Of a DNA stretch of 64,000 nt, positions 1 through 11,557 are shown piece after piece. Below the pieces are notes generated by a model that did not search any database, had not been told where the DNA came from, and saw nothing but the letters and a program-made list of their open reading frames with translations. The first letter of the stretch is position 1. Every line of letters begins with the position of its first letter. Origin of the DNA: Symbiodinium natans (lineage: Eukaryota; Sar; Dinophyceae; Suessiales; Symbiodiniaceae). The position numbers and the translations under genes are program-made. The stretch is from assembly GCA_905221605.1 (NCBI GenBank), contig CAJNDS010002423.1, positions 76,001 through 140,000 of the forward strand. The letters are read 5' to 3'.

Positions 1-212
1 GGACACCCCTGTAAAGCCCGGCAATGTGGGTGTCCCAAACCCGGGCGATTTGCACACTCTCTTGGGTTTAGGGTTTAGGGTTTAGGGTTTAGGGTTTAGG
101 GTTTAAGGTTTAGGGCTACGGAAGTGCCAGAAACAAGACCGTCAACACGGTCACCCCTAAACCCTTGACCCTAAACCCTCAATCCCTTGGAAACAGGGGT
201 GGGTGCTCTCAG

Positions 213-2099
213 GGTCGATCTCTTGCGTCTAACGGTGCTAGAGACCTCAGCAGCCACTGGGGTCGAATGCCACTCACGTCGCACCTAAGCAAGGGGGGTT
301 TTAAGGTTTAGGGTTTAGGGTTTAGGGTTTAGGGTTTAGGGTTTAGGGTTTAGGGGAGTTGGGGTTTTGGGCCTGGGGGAGTCGGGGAGTCGGGACCTCT
401 CAAATGTTACGTGACGGGTGTGCGGGCTGTGGCTGAACGGTTCTCTTGAGCTACTAGTCTAACGCTTGAGTGAAGCCCGAAATCCAAGACCCTAAACCTT
501 ACACCCTAAACCCTAAACCCTAAACCCTAAACCCTAAACCCTAAACCCTAAACCCTAAACCCTAAACCCTAAACCCTAAACCCTATCCCTAAACCCTAAA
601 CCCTAAACCCTAAAACCTAAGCCTTGGCTTCAGGGAGTCCTACCGCATCATCGGTTACCGAGACGTCGCGCCCCAGTACAAGGCTCCAATCTGCATGGTT
701 GAGGGTTTGGGGTTTAGGGTTAGGGTTCAGGGTTTAGGGTTTAGGGTTTGGGGTTTAGGGTTTGGGTTTAGGTGTGGTGAACCCTGTATTGTGAATCCTG
801 GAGCCGGGGGGGAGAGTTTTGCGCTGGGGTGGGGGTGGGGGGGCGGGGCGGCGGTTCCAAGTTTTTCGGATTAGGGAGGGTTCAGCATACTGGGACCTGC
901 TTGAAAGGTAGCGATAAGGTGATTGAGATATTTGCCGCAAACCAAAACTCCCAAACCCGAAATCCCAAACCCCAAATCCCCAAAAGCTTCGTCCCCTCAA
1001 AAAATGACCCTTGTGGCCCTGGAACCCTAAATCCTAAACCCTAAATCCTAAACCCTAAGTCCTAAGCCCAAGACCCTAAATGCAGGTTTGGTGCATCAAG
1101 CACTGCCAGCTTGTGGCGCAGAAGGTTCAGAATATTCTGGAGGTGCGGGTCCTGGGTTGCTGTCGCGTGAACCCCCCCCAGTTTGGGGTTTAGGGTTTAG
1201 GGTTTAGGGTTTAGGGCTAGGGTTTAGGGTTTAGGAAACCCGGAGCCCCAAACCCTAAGCCGCACAGGAGCGCGGCGCAAGGCAGTTAACAGACCCAGTT
1301 GGGGGTTTATGGCCTTGGCTCAGGATTCAGGGTTTAGGGTTTGGGGTTTACCGTTTGGGGTTTGGGGTTTAGGGTTCAGGGTTTAGGATTTAGGGTTTAG
1401 GATTGAGGGTGTAGGGTTCATGAGCCCGCAACCTGTTTGTGAACCGCAGGCCCAAACCCAGAACCCTAAACCCTAAACCCTAAACCCTAGACCCTAGACC
1501 CTAGACCCTAGACCCTAGACCCTAGACCCTAAACCCTAAATCCGAAACCCGCAACCCTGAACCGTCAGGCCATCCACAAGAATATCCGGAACCTCGGGAA
1601 GCTTCCCATGATGGCGAGCGTTAAGGAAGACATCGAGCGCGGGTCCCAGGTGGTAGCTCCGGAGGGGTTTGGGGTTGAGGGTTTAGGGAGGGTTCAGGGT
1701 TTAGGGTTTAGGGTTTAGGGGTTTAGGGGTTTAGGGGTTTAGGGGTTTAGGGGTTCAGGGGTTTAGGGGTTTAGGGGTTTAGGGGTTTAGGGGTTTAGGG
1801 CACTTTCGCCCTAAGGCTTGTGTTTTCGGCTCATTTGGGGTTTGAGGGTGTCGGATGTAGAGAGGCTTTTGAGGATGGTAGGGTTCGGGGTTTCACGGCC
1901 TGTTCTGGCTTGAGTCGAGGTTGCCCTAAAGCCCTTCAGATCTTCGCTAAACCCTAAACCCTAAACCCTAAACCCTAACCCTAAACCCTAAACCCTAATC
2001 CCTATAACCCGAATCCCTAAACCACTAACCCTAACATCCCTCCCGATACCCCAAGACCCCAGCGGGTCAGGCCGCAGGGCCCCCAGGCTTCAACGACAG
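213..2099 (+). CDS. Exon chain A, unknown protein fragment
   Basis: Candidate exons at 634-682, 886-918, 1086-1142, 1268-1297 and 1569-1649, with weaker ones at 213-261 and 2071-2099. Each follows AG and most end at GT; 634-682 ends at GC. From 634-682 to 1569-1649 every junction is phase 0, so they join without a frame break. Readable pieces include ESYRIIGYRDVAPQYK, VWCIKHCQLVAQKVQNILE and, in 1569-1649, AIHKNIRNLGKLPMMASVKE. Introns are telomere-like. No start or stop was found and the family is not recognised. The 1086-1142 and 1569-1649 exons are best supported; 1268-1297 and the outer two are weak. Confidence 0.45.
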
Positions 2100-2539
2100 G
2101 TCTTGCTTGAGCCCTCGAAGTCTGATCTCTGCGACCCTCAAACCCCCCCCCACTTCCCCTTCACCTCTCAACCTAGAGTTTAGGGTTTAGGGTTTAGGGT
2201 TTAGGGTTTAGGGTTTAGGGTTTAGGGTTTAGGGCCTAGACATGTCTGGGCACCGAACCCCCGACCTGTTGAGGCCCAACAGTCCCTAATCTTCTCTGCC
2301 CCTCTCAACCTGCTTTTTTTATTGGGTTCATGTAGGGTTTGGTGGGCTTCTTGGGGTTTAGGGTTGAGGGCCTGGGGTTCAGAACCTCACTTTTGGCACA
2401 GAGGTGCACTCAATATACTGGCCGTGAACCTTACACCTTCATACCCGTTTGGGATTAGGGCAACTTCTAATTCAAGACGAAGTGCCTGTGCCCAGGGGGT
2501 CCATCGCTCAGACCTCGTGCTGGAAGAGCCTTGATACCT

Positions 2540-2568
2540 CTGGGTGTGTGTGTGTGTGTGTGTGTGTG
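2540..2568. repeat. (TG)n microsatellite
   Basis: A short TG dinucleotide run. The surrounding 2,240-3,180 is low in telomere-like repeats and holds a TIR element but no exon I can support well. Confidence 0.8.
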
Positions 2569-2708
2569 AGCTTCTCCTGTGCAGCTCGTGATTTCAACCC
2601 TGAACCCTGTAAGCCCGGAACCCAACACCCCACCCCACCCGCGCCCAGCCTGATTGAGCCTACCGCTTGCAACCCTATGCCTTGCAACCCGAAAGCCCTA
2701 CACTTTGG

Positions 2709-2815
2709 GTTGTTCCCCCCTTTTCTAACAGTCCTTCAACGGGGATCATCGTACCCCCTATCATGATCCCTATTCAGGACTGTTAGTATATGGTTATTAT
2801 AAGGGGGAACATCCC
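2709..2815. repeat. MITE-like palindromic element, family 1 copy 1
   Basis: Imperfect inverted repeat. The left arm reads TTGTTCCCCCC...CTAACAGTCCTT and the right arm mirrors it as AGGACTGTTAG...AAGGGGGAACA. Related copies lie at 5,336-5,416 and 53,097-53,186. There is no coding capacity. It is probably a non-autonomous DNA transposon or introner relative. Confidence 0.65.
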
Positions 2816-3186
2816 AACCTAAACCCTTATTGATTGCAGAACATCTTCTTTCGGCCCCTGGGGTCGGTTTGAAGGCACTTTGGTGGCTTGAAACCCTCGA
2901 AGCCCTGCGCCCCAAATCCTGAAACCTACGCCCGAAACCCCGGGCTCATTTTAGGATTAGGTATCCGGAGACAAGTTCGCCTACACCCTCAATCCCCCCC
3001 CCCCCCCCACCCCCCCAAACTAACAACCCCCCAACACCCCGAACACCCAAGACCAAAGCCCAAAACCCAAAACCCAAAACCCAAACCCTAAACCACCCTA
3101 AACCCGAAACACTAGCCCTAAACCCTAAACCCCCCAAACCTCCCGAAACCCCCCGGAGCTCCCAAGCCCGAAAAGTGCTCGCTCAG

Positions 3187-4512
3187 GTCCCGCGGCATGG
3201 ATAAGGCTCCGACCAGGAGGCACCCGGCAGGTGGTTGTTTTGGGGTTTAGGGTTTAGGGTTTAGGTTTTAGGTTTTAGGGTTTAGGGTTTAGGGTTTAGG
3301 GTTTAGGGCTTGGGGTTTGGGGTTTGGGGCTAACTCAGGAGCACCCATCCTAGAACCCCAATCCTTCTGGGTGTGGGGCTTAAACCCCGAACCTTCAACC
3401 CCGAACCCTAAACCCTAAACCCCGAGCCCTCAGGCCAGCTTGGGAGTTGTGGTCTGCTCCCAGGGGCGGGGGACTGTTGAATGGACTCTTGGGGGGCTGT
3501 TCCTTCAACAAAAGACTGGGACCCGGAGTACGTGGAGCCTTGTTCCCCCTTTTGTGGGGTTTAGGTTCCCTTATCATCCTATCCCCCCACACCGGCCTTT
3601 TTGTGCCGGTTACTCTTGGGTCTAAAAGAACTTCAGGGTTGGGCTCCACGAAAGAGAACAAGAGTCATGTGACTTAGAGTAAGAGGCAATCCCATGTTTT
3701 ACCCGAGCTTGAGCGCTTCGTTCCTTGTCAGGACCCAGGCATTTCGGCCTTCAGGGTTTTTGGCGGGGTCTCGAGTCGCAAAGCCCGGAAACCCTCCGTC
3801 CAAAGCCCGGACAGGTCGGACAGATACAGCAACGCCGGGAACCCCAAGCGTTTCGGAGAGGGGGACCTTGAACCTAAACCCTCAGGGCCTAGGGCTTCTA
3901 GGGTTTGAGGCCTTCGGGTTCGAGGTTTGGTGTTCAGGTTGGGGCCTGTAAGGCCCCAAATCCTCAAGCCTCAAACCTTAAGGACTGCATGTCATTGTCA
4001 AGGCACCCTAGAAAACTTGGGGTGTCCCAAAGCCCTAAGACCCAGACTATACGCAAGTCGCAACCCAACCCCCGAGAACCTAACCGCAAATGCCCTGACC
4101 TGCTAAGCCCTAACCTGCGTTTCTGCAGAGAAGACGACACGGGGGTTAGGGTTTAGGTGCTGGGCTCGAGGTACGTAGGCAGCCGGCAAGCTCATGTAAA
4201 ACAGCCCCGAAGCGTGCGGGTGGGGATTCCGTACGAGACCTCGGAGGGTTCTTCGGGGGTTCAGTGTTTAGTGCTATGGACGTGAAGTTCGGTGGTTAGA
4301 GCGGGGGTATCCCCAGGCTTCAAACTGTCCAAGCCCATCTTCAGGCGCCCATGTGAGTCCATCTAAGCCAGTTCCCCGTCGACGAAGAATAGGGGCGACC
4401 CTTTCTGAGGGGTCCCTTTATGAAAAAGGGGTACCCCTAATTTTGGGAAATAGCCACACCGCAGTGGAAATCAAGGAGCGCGCCATGCAGCTCACCTCGC
4501 ATGGGCACCCAG
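3187..4512 (+). CDS. Isolated candidate exons
   Basis: Two AG-bounded open segments. 3187-3230 (44 nt) is followed by a GT donor and then a TTTAGGG run. 4465-4512 (48 nt) reads EIKERAMQLTSHGHP and is followed by GATCAG, a possible GA donor. Neither can be linked by phase to neighbours with confidence. A further weak one starts at 4777 (DEDSLQLPTDCSLFG). Function unknown. Confidence 0.3.
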
Positions 4513-4827
4513 GATCAGGGAAGGGTTTAGGGTTTAGGGTTTAGGGTTTAGGGTTCAGGGTTCAGGGTTCAGGGTTTAGGGTTTAGGGTTTAGGGTTTAG
4601 GGTTTAGGGTTTAGGGTTTAGGGTTTAGGGTTTGGGGGTTTCAGGGTTTCGGGTCCAGGGTTTAGGGTGTGTAGGAGTTCGGAGTCTAAACCCCAAGCCC
4701 ATGGGGTTTTTTGTCATGGTTGCCCTTGTGGCTTCGAGGGTTCCGCTTTATCCCTTAGGCCTTTGTGGCCATTCAGGATGAAGACAGCCTCCAACTCCCC
4801 ACAGATTGCAGCTTGTTTGGCTCTCGA

Positions 4828-5002
4828 TTTATTTATTTATTTATGTTATTTATTTATTTATATATTTATTTGTTTATTTGTTTATTTATTTGTTTATTTG
4901 TTTATTTGTTTATTTGTTTATTTGTTTATTTATTGATTTTTTTTATTTTTATTGTTTATTTTTATTTATTTTTTTTTTTGTGTGTGTGTGTGTGTGTGTG
5001 TG
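4828..5002. repeat. TTTA/TTTG and TG microsatellite
   Basis: About 150 bp of TTTATTTG-type tetranucleotide repeats followed by T-rich DNA and a (TG)n run. Open frames through it are low-complexity and not genes. Confidence 0.9.
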
Positions 5003-5335
5003 TTCGTTTCAGGATGCGGTCCGAGGGTTCGGGAGTTAAGGGTTTACGGATCACGGTCAGGACTTGGGGAGCGCGAGCTTAAGGGTTTAAAGAGTTTAGA
5101 GTTTAGGGTTTAGGGTTTAGGGTTTAGTTTTAAAGAGTTTGGCGTGAGCAGCCGAAGGCCCTGGGCGAGGAACGGTCCCCTGAGCCAAAGCCCACCTACT
5201 CAGCCCTAAACCCTAAATCCTAAACGCCCTAATGCCCCAAAACCCCAAATCCCTAAACACCAATTCCCCGAACTCAAAAAACCCAAGAAGCCCAAAACCC
5301 AAAACCCCTCAGCCATCGATCCCAAGCCGCTTAGG

Positions 5336-5416
5336 GATGTTCCCCCTTATACTAACAGCCCTTAATCGGGATTACAGTACCCCCTATTGCCATCCCGATT
5401 AAGGACTGGTAGTATA
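5336..5416. repeat. MITE-like palindromic element, family 1 copy 2
   Basis: Short foldback element. It begins GATGTTCCCCCTTATACTAA and has perfect 13-bp inner arms (CCTTAATCGGGAT and its complement), ending ...GGACTGGTAGTATA. Same family as 2,709-2,815 and 53,097-53,186. Confidence 0.7.
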
Positions 5417-5917
5417 AAAGTAGCCCTAGGCCCTAGACCCTAGACCCTGGACCCTAAAACCCAAAACCCTAAACCCTAAACCCTAAACCCTAAACCCTAA
5501 AACCCTAAACTGTTAGTATATTGGGGATTTTTCTCAAGCGGCCCCTCTTCGCTCTGAGGCACTGGGTGCGGAACTTCTCGAGTCTCTTCCGAGCCTACCC
5601 GCCGGCCATGAGGGCGATCCGCAAGGCATCCTCTTTGTTTGTAGGGTTTGGGGTTTTGGAGGTTTCGGGGTTTTAGGGTTTTTGGGGTTTTTGAGGTTTC
5701 GGGGTTTTAGGGTTTGGGGGTTTGGGGGTTTTGGGGGTTGGGGGTTTTGGACTTCAGGTGAGGGGGGCTCGGTGAGGGTTCGAGGTCTACACTTCCGGGG
5801 TTTGTAGGAGGATGGGGGCTTGAGGGGGGGGGGAGTTTGTAGGTTTGTACTTTCTCGCAAAAACCCGGTGGAACTCTCAACCCTACGCCCCAAACCCTCA
5901 ACCTCAGTTCCCTAAAC

Positions 5918-6013
5918 CCTAAACTCTAAACCCTAAACCCTAAACCCTAAACCCTAAACCCTAAACCCTAAACCCTAAACCCTAAACCCTAAACCCTAAA
6001 CCCTAAACCCTAA
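5918..6013. repeat. CCCTAAA array
   Basis: About 13 nearly perfect CCCTAAA units ending about 30 bp before the acceptor of the exon at 6,043. Confidence 0.9.
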
Positions 6014-6042
6014 GGGCTGGTTCCCGGCCCTCCCGATGTGAG

Positions 6043-6953
6043 GTGCACCGTGCCTGCGGCCGCTTCAAGGCGGGGAGCCACCATGTGGTTCAGGGTTTAT
6101 GGGTTTAGGGTTTAGGGTTTAGGGTTTAGGGTTTAGGGTTTAGGCCCCAAACACCGTAGCGCCGACACCCTACCCCACCCCAACTACGCCCCCATTCACA
6201 GGATCGGCCTGTGGGCTACATCATCAAAGAGAACAGTTGTGGGGTTCTGGTAGCCGAGGGAACCCTAAACCCTAAACTCTAAACCCTAAACCCTCAACCC
6301 TCAACCCTAAACGCCCAAACCCTAAACTCCAAATCAACAGAGCCCACAGCCCTCATCAGGACGAGCCTGGCTTCTTCGCCCCGGTCTTCCAGGACGTCTT
6401 GGGGGGAGGGGTGGGGGGGGGGGGGGTTACGGGTTCTGAGTGTACTTGGTTAGGGTTTCAGGTTTAGGGTTTAGGGTTTAGGGCGTAGGGCTTAGGGTTT
6501 AGGGCTTAGGGTTTAGGCTGGGGCGAGGATGACGGCTCGCAAGCCTTGAGCCCTACAATCCCTAAACCCAAGCTGCTGAGACAAGCCTCAACCCTGCAAT
6601 GCACGAACCCTTCAGCTTTAAGCCCCTAAACACCTAAGCTCTTAAACCCCCTAAACCCGTATCTCTTACACTTTAAACCTCTAAACTTGCTAAATCCCCC
6701 AAGCAAAAACCTTAAACCTCAAACCTCAAACCCCAAGCCCCAAACCCCAAACCCCAGACCCTGAACCCTGAACCCTGAACCCTAAATCCTAAACCCTAAG
6801 CCCTGAACCCTGAACCCTGAACCCTAAACCCTAAGCCCTCCCTAAACCCTAAACCCTGCACCCTGAACCCTAAACCCTAAACAAACTCTCCAGGCTCAGC
6901 AGGTCGGTGGCGACAAGCTGTGTAGGCACCCCGCTCGTACCGCATCCTTTCAG
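6043..6953 (+). CDS. Exon chain B, unknown protein fragment
   Basis: Four candidate exons, all phase 0 at both ends: 6043-6087 (VHRACGRFKAGSHHV), 6202-6249 (DRPVGYIIKENSCGVL), 6360-6392 (DEPGFFAPVFQ, GA donor) and 6894-6953. The last reads AQQVGGDKLCRHPARTASFQ and ends at the canonical donor GTGAGT. Introns are telomere-like. Consistent phase across four separately found segments is the main support. Protein family not recognised; start and stop not found. Confidence 0.5.
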
Positions 6954-7017
6954 GTGAGTTTAGGGTGTAGGGTTTAGGGTTTAGGGTTTAGGGCTAGGGG
7001 TTAGGGTTTAGGGTTTG

Positions 7018-7140
7018 TAGGGTTAGGGGTTTAGGGGTTTAGGGGTTTAGGGGTTTAGGGGTTTAGGGGTTTAGGGGTTTAGGGGTTTAGGGGTTTAGGG
7101 GTTTAGGGGTTTAGGGGTTTAGAGGTTTAGGGGTTTAGGG
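7018..7140. repeat. TTTAGGGG octamer array
   Basis: About 14 units of an 8-bp telomere variant (TTTAGGGG) rather than the usual 7-mer. Lies in the intron after the exon ending at 6,953. Confidence 0.9.
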
Positions 7141-7500
7141 TTTAGGGTTTAGGGTCTAGGGCTAGGGGTTTAGGGTTTGGGGTGTGAGTGTTTAGGCGTT
7201 TAGTGCGGCTTGGGGTTTGAAATGGTGCATGGGGCAGTAGATGCTATATTTACACAGGGATGATAGGGGGACAGCATTGTCCATTACTTAGGCTCCCGTT
7301 TTGGCCGCTCGGGCCAGTTTAGGGTCATGTCGTTTGCTTGGTGTCGCTTTCGCAGGTTCTCTCCCTCTCTCGCCATTGATCTCGCTCCCTTTCCCTCTCG
7401 CTCTAAATCTGAAGCTGTAAGCCTCCAGTGCGCTAGCGCTTCGTAGCAGTCAGATCAGGTAGTTCAGATCTCCCCCCCCCTCCAAGCCCCCACCCCGTGT

Positions 7501-7573
7501 CGGGAGCGGGAACACAGCTTACTAGCGTTGACGCCGGACTTCGTCCGGTTTCGTTAGAAAGTTGGCGCTCCCG
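7501..7573. repeat. Imperfect hairpin
   Basis: Arms starting CGGGAGCG and ending CGCTCCCG fold onto each other around a perfect CCGGAC-TTC-GTCCGG tip. It may be a MITE remnant or a structured RNA; I cannot tell which. The surrounding 7,200-7,620 has no repeat block and no well-supported exon. Confidence 0.5.
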
Positions 7574-7623
7574 CGCCTCGGGATGCTGAGCACGTTAGAG
7601 TTACCAATGCCCCAAACCTCAAG

Positions 7624-8422
7624 TGGCTCCAAAAGGGCGTATCCGTGACAGGCTCAGCTTCAAGGACCTGAGTGAGAAGGGGAACAATGAGGTGGGACTC
7701 GGGGGCTTCTTCCATCCCCCAGACCCCCCCTACTTAGAGAATTTATTAGCAGTAGTAGGGTCCTGAGCCCTCAGCCCTAGAGCCCATCGGACTGAAATCC
7801 CCACTCAGACCTGCCCACGAACCTGCAAGTACCAGGGCGTGGGGCTTGCACTTGAGGTTGAACTTTGGGACGAGGTCTTGCTGAGTGCTTACTAATTAAG
7901 AGCACACTAGCCGCTCGATGGGGGGGAGGGGGGGGTATAGCAGGGGGGGGGGGGGGTAAGCCGTCCATGACCTAAACCCTATAGAGTATCATGGTAGCTT
8001 GCCTCAAGCTCCTTAGCAGCAGCCCTTTCAGCCACGAAACCCAGGAGTCTTGACGCCAGACAACAAAGGTTTAGGGTTTAGGGTTTAGGGGTTTAGGGTT
8101 TAGGGTTTAGGGTGTAATGTTTAGGGTTTAGGGGGTTTGGGGTTTAGGGTTCGGGGGGTTTAGGGTTTAGAGTTCGGGGGTTTTAGGGTTGAGGGTTCAA
8201 GGGGTTGAGGGTTCGCGGGGTTTAGGGTTCAAGCTTGGGGTGTTTGGGGTTTTTTCGAAGCCCCACAAACCCCAAACCCCAAACCCCAAACCCAAAACCC
8301 AAAACCCAAAACCCAAGCCCCAAACCCCAAACCCTAAGCCCTAAACCCACAAACCCACAAACCCGAACACCTGGACCAGTCTTGGGAGCTGTGGCTACTG
8401 GCCGGAAGACTCAGCTCGGCTG
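7624..8422 (+). CDS. Exon chain C, unknown protein fragment
   Basis: 7624-7691 has APKGRIRDRLSFKDLSEKG in frame and ends NNE at a GT donor in phase 0. 7809-7874 continues in phase 0 with TCPRTCKYQGVGLALEVELW and ends at GAG|GTCTTG. A third, weaker exon is 8380-8422 (SWELWLLAGRLSSA). The cysteine-containing middle exon looks like a folded domain but matches no family I can name. Confidence 0.45.
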
Positions 8423-9205
8423 GTTGTGGGGGTGGGGGGGGGGGGGTCGGGGGATGGGGTTTAGGGCTTAAGAGTTTAAGGGTTTAAGGGTTTAAGACTT
8501 TAAGGGCTTAGGGTTGAAGGGGAGGGTTCAGGGGCTCCAGGCTTGAGGTGGGGGGTTGAGGGTGGGGGAGCTTGGTTGTTTCGGGGTTTAAAGAGCTCAG
8601 GGAATTTTGTATACTTGGGGTGGGTGGGGGGGGTTTAGGGTTTTAGGGGGCTCAGGAAGGTTTTGTATACTTGGGGTGGGGGGATAGTGTGTGGTCTTTT
8701 CTGCTACTGGTGCCTATGGGTTTGTATACTAAGTGGTTTTCACATGTGGTTTGGGAGCCGGGGCCTATGGTTGGAGGTATGCTGAGTTTAGGTGTGTCAG
8801 AATCCAGGGCTTAGGGCTGTGCTTGGGGCTTTCACTCGGCCGCCGGTATTTGCAGTACGTCGTCTGAGGTGGGCAAGCCCCAAGCCTGTCAAAAGCATTC
8901 ACAGCCCCCAAAAGGCCTAAAGCCTAGAAGACCTAAACCTAAGAACCCTAAATGCCGCAAAGCCGTAAAGCCTAAAGCCCCAAACGCCCTAAGACCCTAA
9001 GAACCCCAAATGCTCTCGAAGCCTTAAGGCCCCTAAACTCCCAAGAATTCCCAAACGCCCCACAAACCTTCATGCCTAACGCCCCCAAAAGGGCAAAAAT
9101 CCCTAGAAGCTTGAAAAGCCCTTAAAACCCTTAAAACCCTTAAACGCCCTAAATGGGCCCAACAGCCCCGAAAGCGAGCCCTCCAAGAAAACCTGCATTG
9201 CCCAG

Positions 9206-9664
9206 GATGCCAAGTCCCTGGGCAACAACGGCTACACACAGAACGCCCATGCCCCGGTCCGTCCCACTCTTCCTGCAAGCACAAAAAGGGCTTAGGGTTC
9301 GGGGCCCCCCCCCCCCCCCCCCCCCCCCTCCGCCGTTTAGGGGTTGAGGGTTTAGGGTTTAGGGTTGAGCCCAAGTGGCTTTGGGGTGTAGGTGTGGGGT
9401 GAATACAGGGAACGCAACCTGAAAGATATCCCTGAGCCCCAAAATTGGGGGCCGCTAGCATCTCCTAAACCCCCAGACCTCAACGCCCTTAACCCTAAGC
9501 CCCTAAATCGCCAAAGTCTGAATGTAACCCACCTTAAACCCTGAACCCCCCCCCCTAAACTCTGAAACTTCAAGGTGAAGCTGGGCTGGGTGATCGGAAG
9601 CAAGACGGAGCCACACGCCCAGTCACGCGAGTGCAGGGGCGCGACGTTCAAGTGCAAGGCCCTG
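9206..9664 (+). CDS. Exon chain D, unknown protein fragment
   Basis: 9206-9256 (DAKSLGNNGYTQNAHAP, GT donor) and 9575-9664 (30 codons starting VKLGWVIGSKTEPHAQ, ending CKAL before GTAGAT), joined in phase 0. Short C-rich telomere-like runs precede the second exon. A possible tiny exon follows at 9,833. Function unknown. Confidence 0.5.
9306..9328. repeat. Poly-C run
   Basis: Uninterrupted cytosines; length is likely unreliable in an assembly. Confidence 0.85.
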
Positions 9665-10564
9665 GTAGATAGCCCCCTCCTTAAACCCTGAAACCCTGAA
9701 ACCCTGAATCCGTTAAACCCTTAAACCCCTTAAACCCTGAAACCCTTAAACCCTTAAACCCTTCAACCCTTCAACCCTTAAACCCCAACGGAAAGATTGA
9801 AGCCTAAGCCCTGAACCCCAAGCCGGCTACAGCACTGGAAGAGACGGGACCGGGGGGGGGGGAAGGCTACCGGGCTTGTGGCTCAGGATCGTAGGATCGT
9901 TTGGCATCCAAGGGCTAAAGGCTTGAGGTGGTTACAGGGTCTTAGGGATTCGAGGAGGGTTTAGGGTTTAGGGTTTGGGGGCTTGTAGGGTTTGGGTTTA
10001 CGGGCTATAGGGTTCAGGATTTCCAACCACTGCAAGGATTCCCTAGGGCCGGTACTGAAAGCCCCGAACCCCCCCCCGCCCCCCCGAGGGGTACAAGAGG
10101 ATAAGCCTACACCCTGGAAGCCGTGAAGAGCCTAAGCAACCCTGAACCCTGAACCCTAAACCCTAAACCCTAAACCCTACACCCTACACCCTAAACCCTA
10201 AACCCGAAACCCCAAACCCTAGAACCCCGCAAAGCTTTAAGAGCCCAAACAACCTAAAGCAACCCTGTAGAACTCGCGCCCCCAAAAAGCACTCCAGCAG
10301 AAAGCCCCGGAATCCCCAAGCGCCCCAATGGAACCTCGCGGCCACACCTAGAGGTTGGGGTGTTGGGGTTTACGGTAACCCTAAACCCGAAACCCGAAAC
10401 CCTAAACCCTCAACCCTCAACCCTAAACCCTAAACCCTAAACCCTAAACCCTAAACCCTAAACCCTAAACCCTTCAGGGCGCTTCAGGTTTTAGGGCTTG
10501 AGGGTTTTGGGCCGTTTGGGTTACGCGCGCGTGGGGAGCCGAGGCCCGAAGTCGTTCTGCTTAG

Positions 10565-10993
10565 CCGGCTGATCCCGCTGACCGATGTGCAAGGGCCCCG
10601 AACAGGGCTTCGTGGGGAACTAGGGGTCGGGTTTCGGGTTTCGGGTTTAGGGTTTAGGGTTTAGGGTTTAGGGTTTAGGGTTTAGGGTTTAGGGGTTAGG
10701 GTTTAGGGGTTAGGGGTTGGGGGTTAGAGAGTTAGGGAAGCAGGTACCTGCCCTAAGCACGCATCAAGGACTACTCCCTACACCCTAAACCCTACACCCT
10801 CAAGCCTGACTAAACCCTAAACCCGAAACCCCAAAACCCAAAACCCTAAGCTCTCAGCCTAAAGAGCCCAAACCCGAATCAGAGCCGAGAGCTTCTTGGC
10901 TCGCGAAAAAACGTCGCGTCGGTTCTCCCGCGGGCGCGCCCGCCGATTCCGATTCCGCAGCTCGCGCTCTCGACTCGTCCTTCCGGGGAGCAG
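10565..10993 (+). CDS. Two weak candidate exons
   Basis: 10565-10606 (after TTAG, GC donor) and 10961-10993 (LALSTRPSGEQ, ending at the canonical donor GTGAGC). Both are phase 0 in the chosen frame, but other frames are also open, so support is limited. Confidence 0.28.
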
Positions 10994-11129
10994 GTGAGCC
11001 CGAAAAGGGATTTTGGTCGGAGTTCTAGTAGCATAGGGTAGATGACCCAACTCTTGTGTCCCGGAACCCATATGATATGCCCCAAATAGGGAGCCAGCAT
11101 TGGGAATATGACCCCGATTTTGGGGGGTT

Positions 11130-11230
11130 CATTTTGTGAGCCACGAACATAAGGGGCCCCAAATATACACCCCCAAATAGTAGGATTCCCTTCATAACGG
11201 ACCCCAACAAGGTGGTGCTCTTGGGTACAA
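11130..11230. repeat. Dispersed repeat family, copy 1
   Basis: The stretch with ACACCCCCAAATAGTAGGAT and then CGGACCCCAACAAGGT resembles 53,190-53,290 and 39,320-39,400. Shared words are CCCCCAAATxGTAGGAT, GGACCCCAA and GTACCCC. Probably an old interspersed element. Confidence 0.5.
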
Positions 11231-11306
11231 CTGGACCTTAGGGCCATTTGAGCAAGCGCCAAAACCCCCAGCCATTCAATTAAGTAAGGGGTGGACACGA
11301 ATGCCC

Positions 11307-11478
11307 AAAACCCTGTAAAACGATGGGACCACTTGAAAAGCGACACCCCTAAGTTAATGAACCGTTGGGTGTGCTATAGCCGTGATTTTTCCTAAAGCGA
11401 CACCTACAAACATCAAGCATGGATAAATGATGCTAAAACCCTGTAAAACGATGGGAACACTTGAAAAGCGACACCCCT
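11307..11478. repeat. Direct repeat pair
   Basis: A 44-bp segment starting AAAACCCTGTAAAACGATGG occurs at 11,307-11,350 and again at 11,435-11,478 with one mismatch. Nothing coding in between. Confidence 0.85.
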
Positions 11479-11557
11479 GATGTTGCGTCCATCAGCACCT
11501 CGAGCCAGTTTTGGCAGTCGCTCATTTAGGGTTTAGGGTTTAGGGTTTATTTTGCAG

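Noticed and set aside
5145-5204. Exon reading EQPKALGEERSPEPK
   Set aside because: Open and coding-like, but it lies in the middle of an intron-like stretch (TTTAGGG before, CCCTAAA after) and its splice sites are weak; left unannotated.
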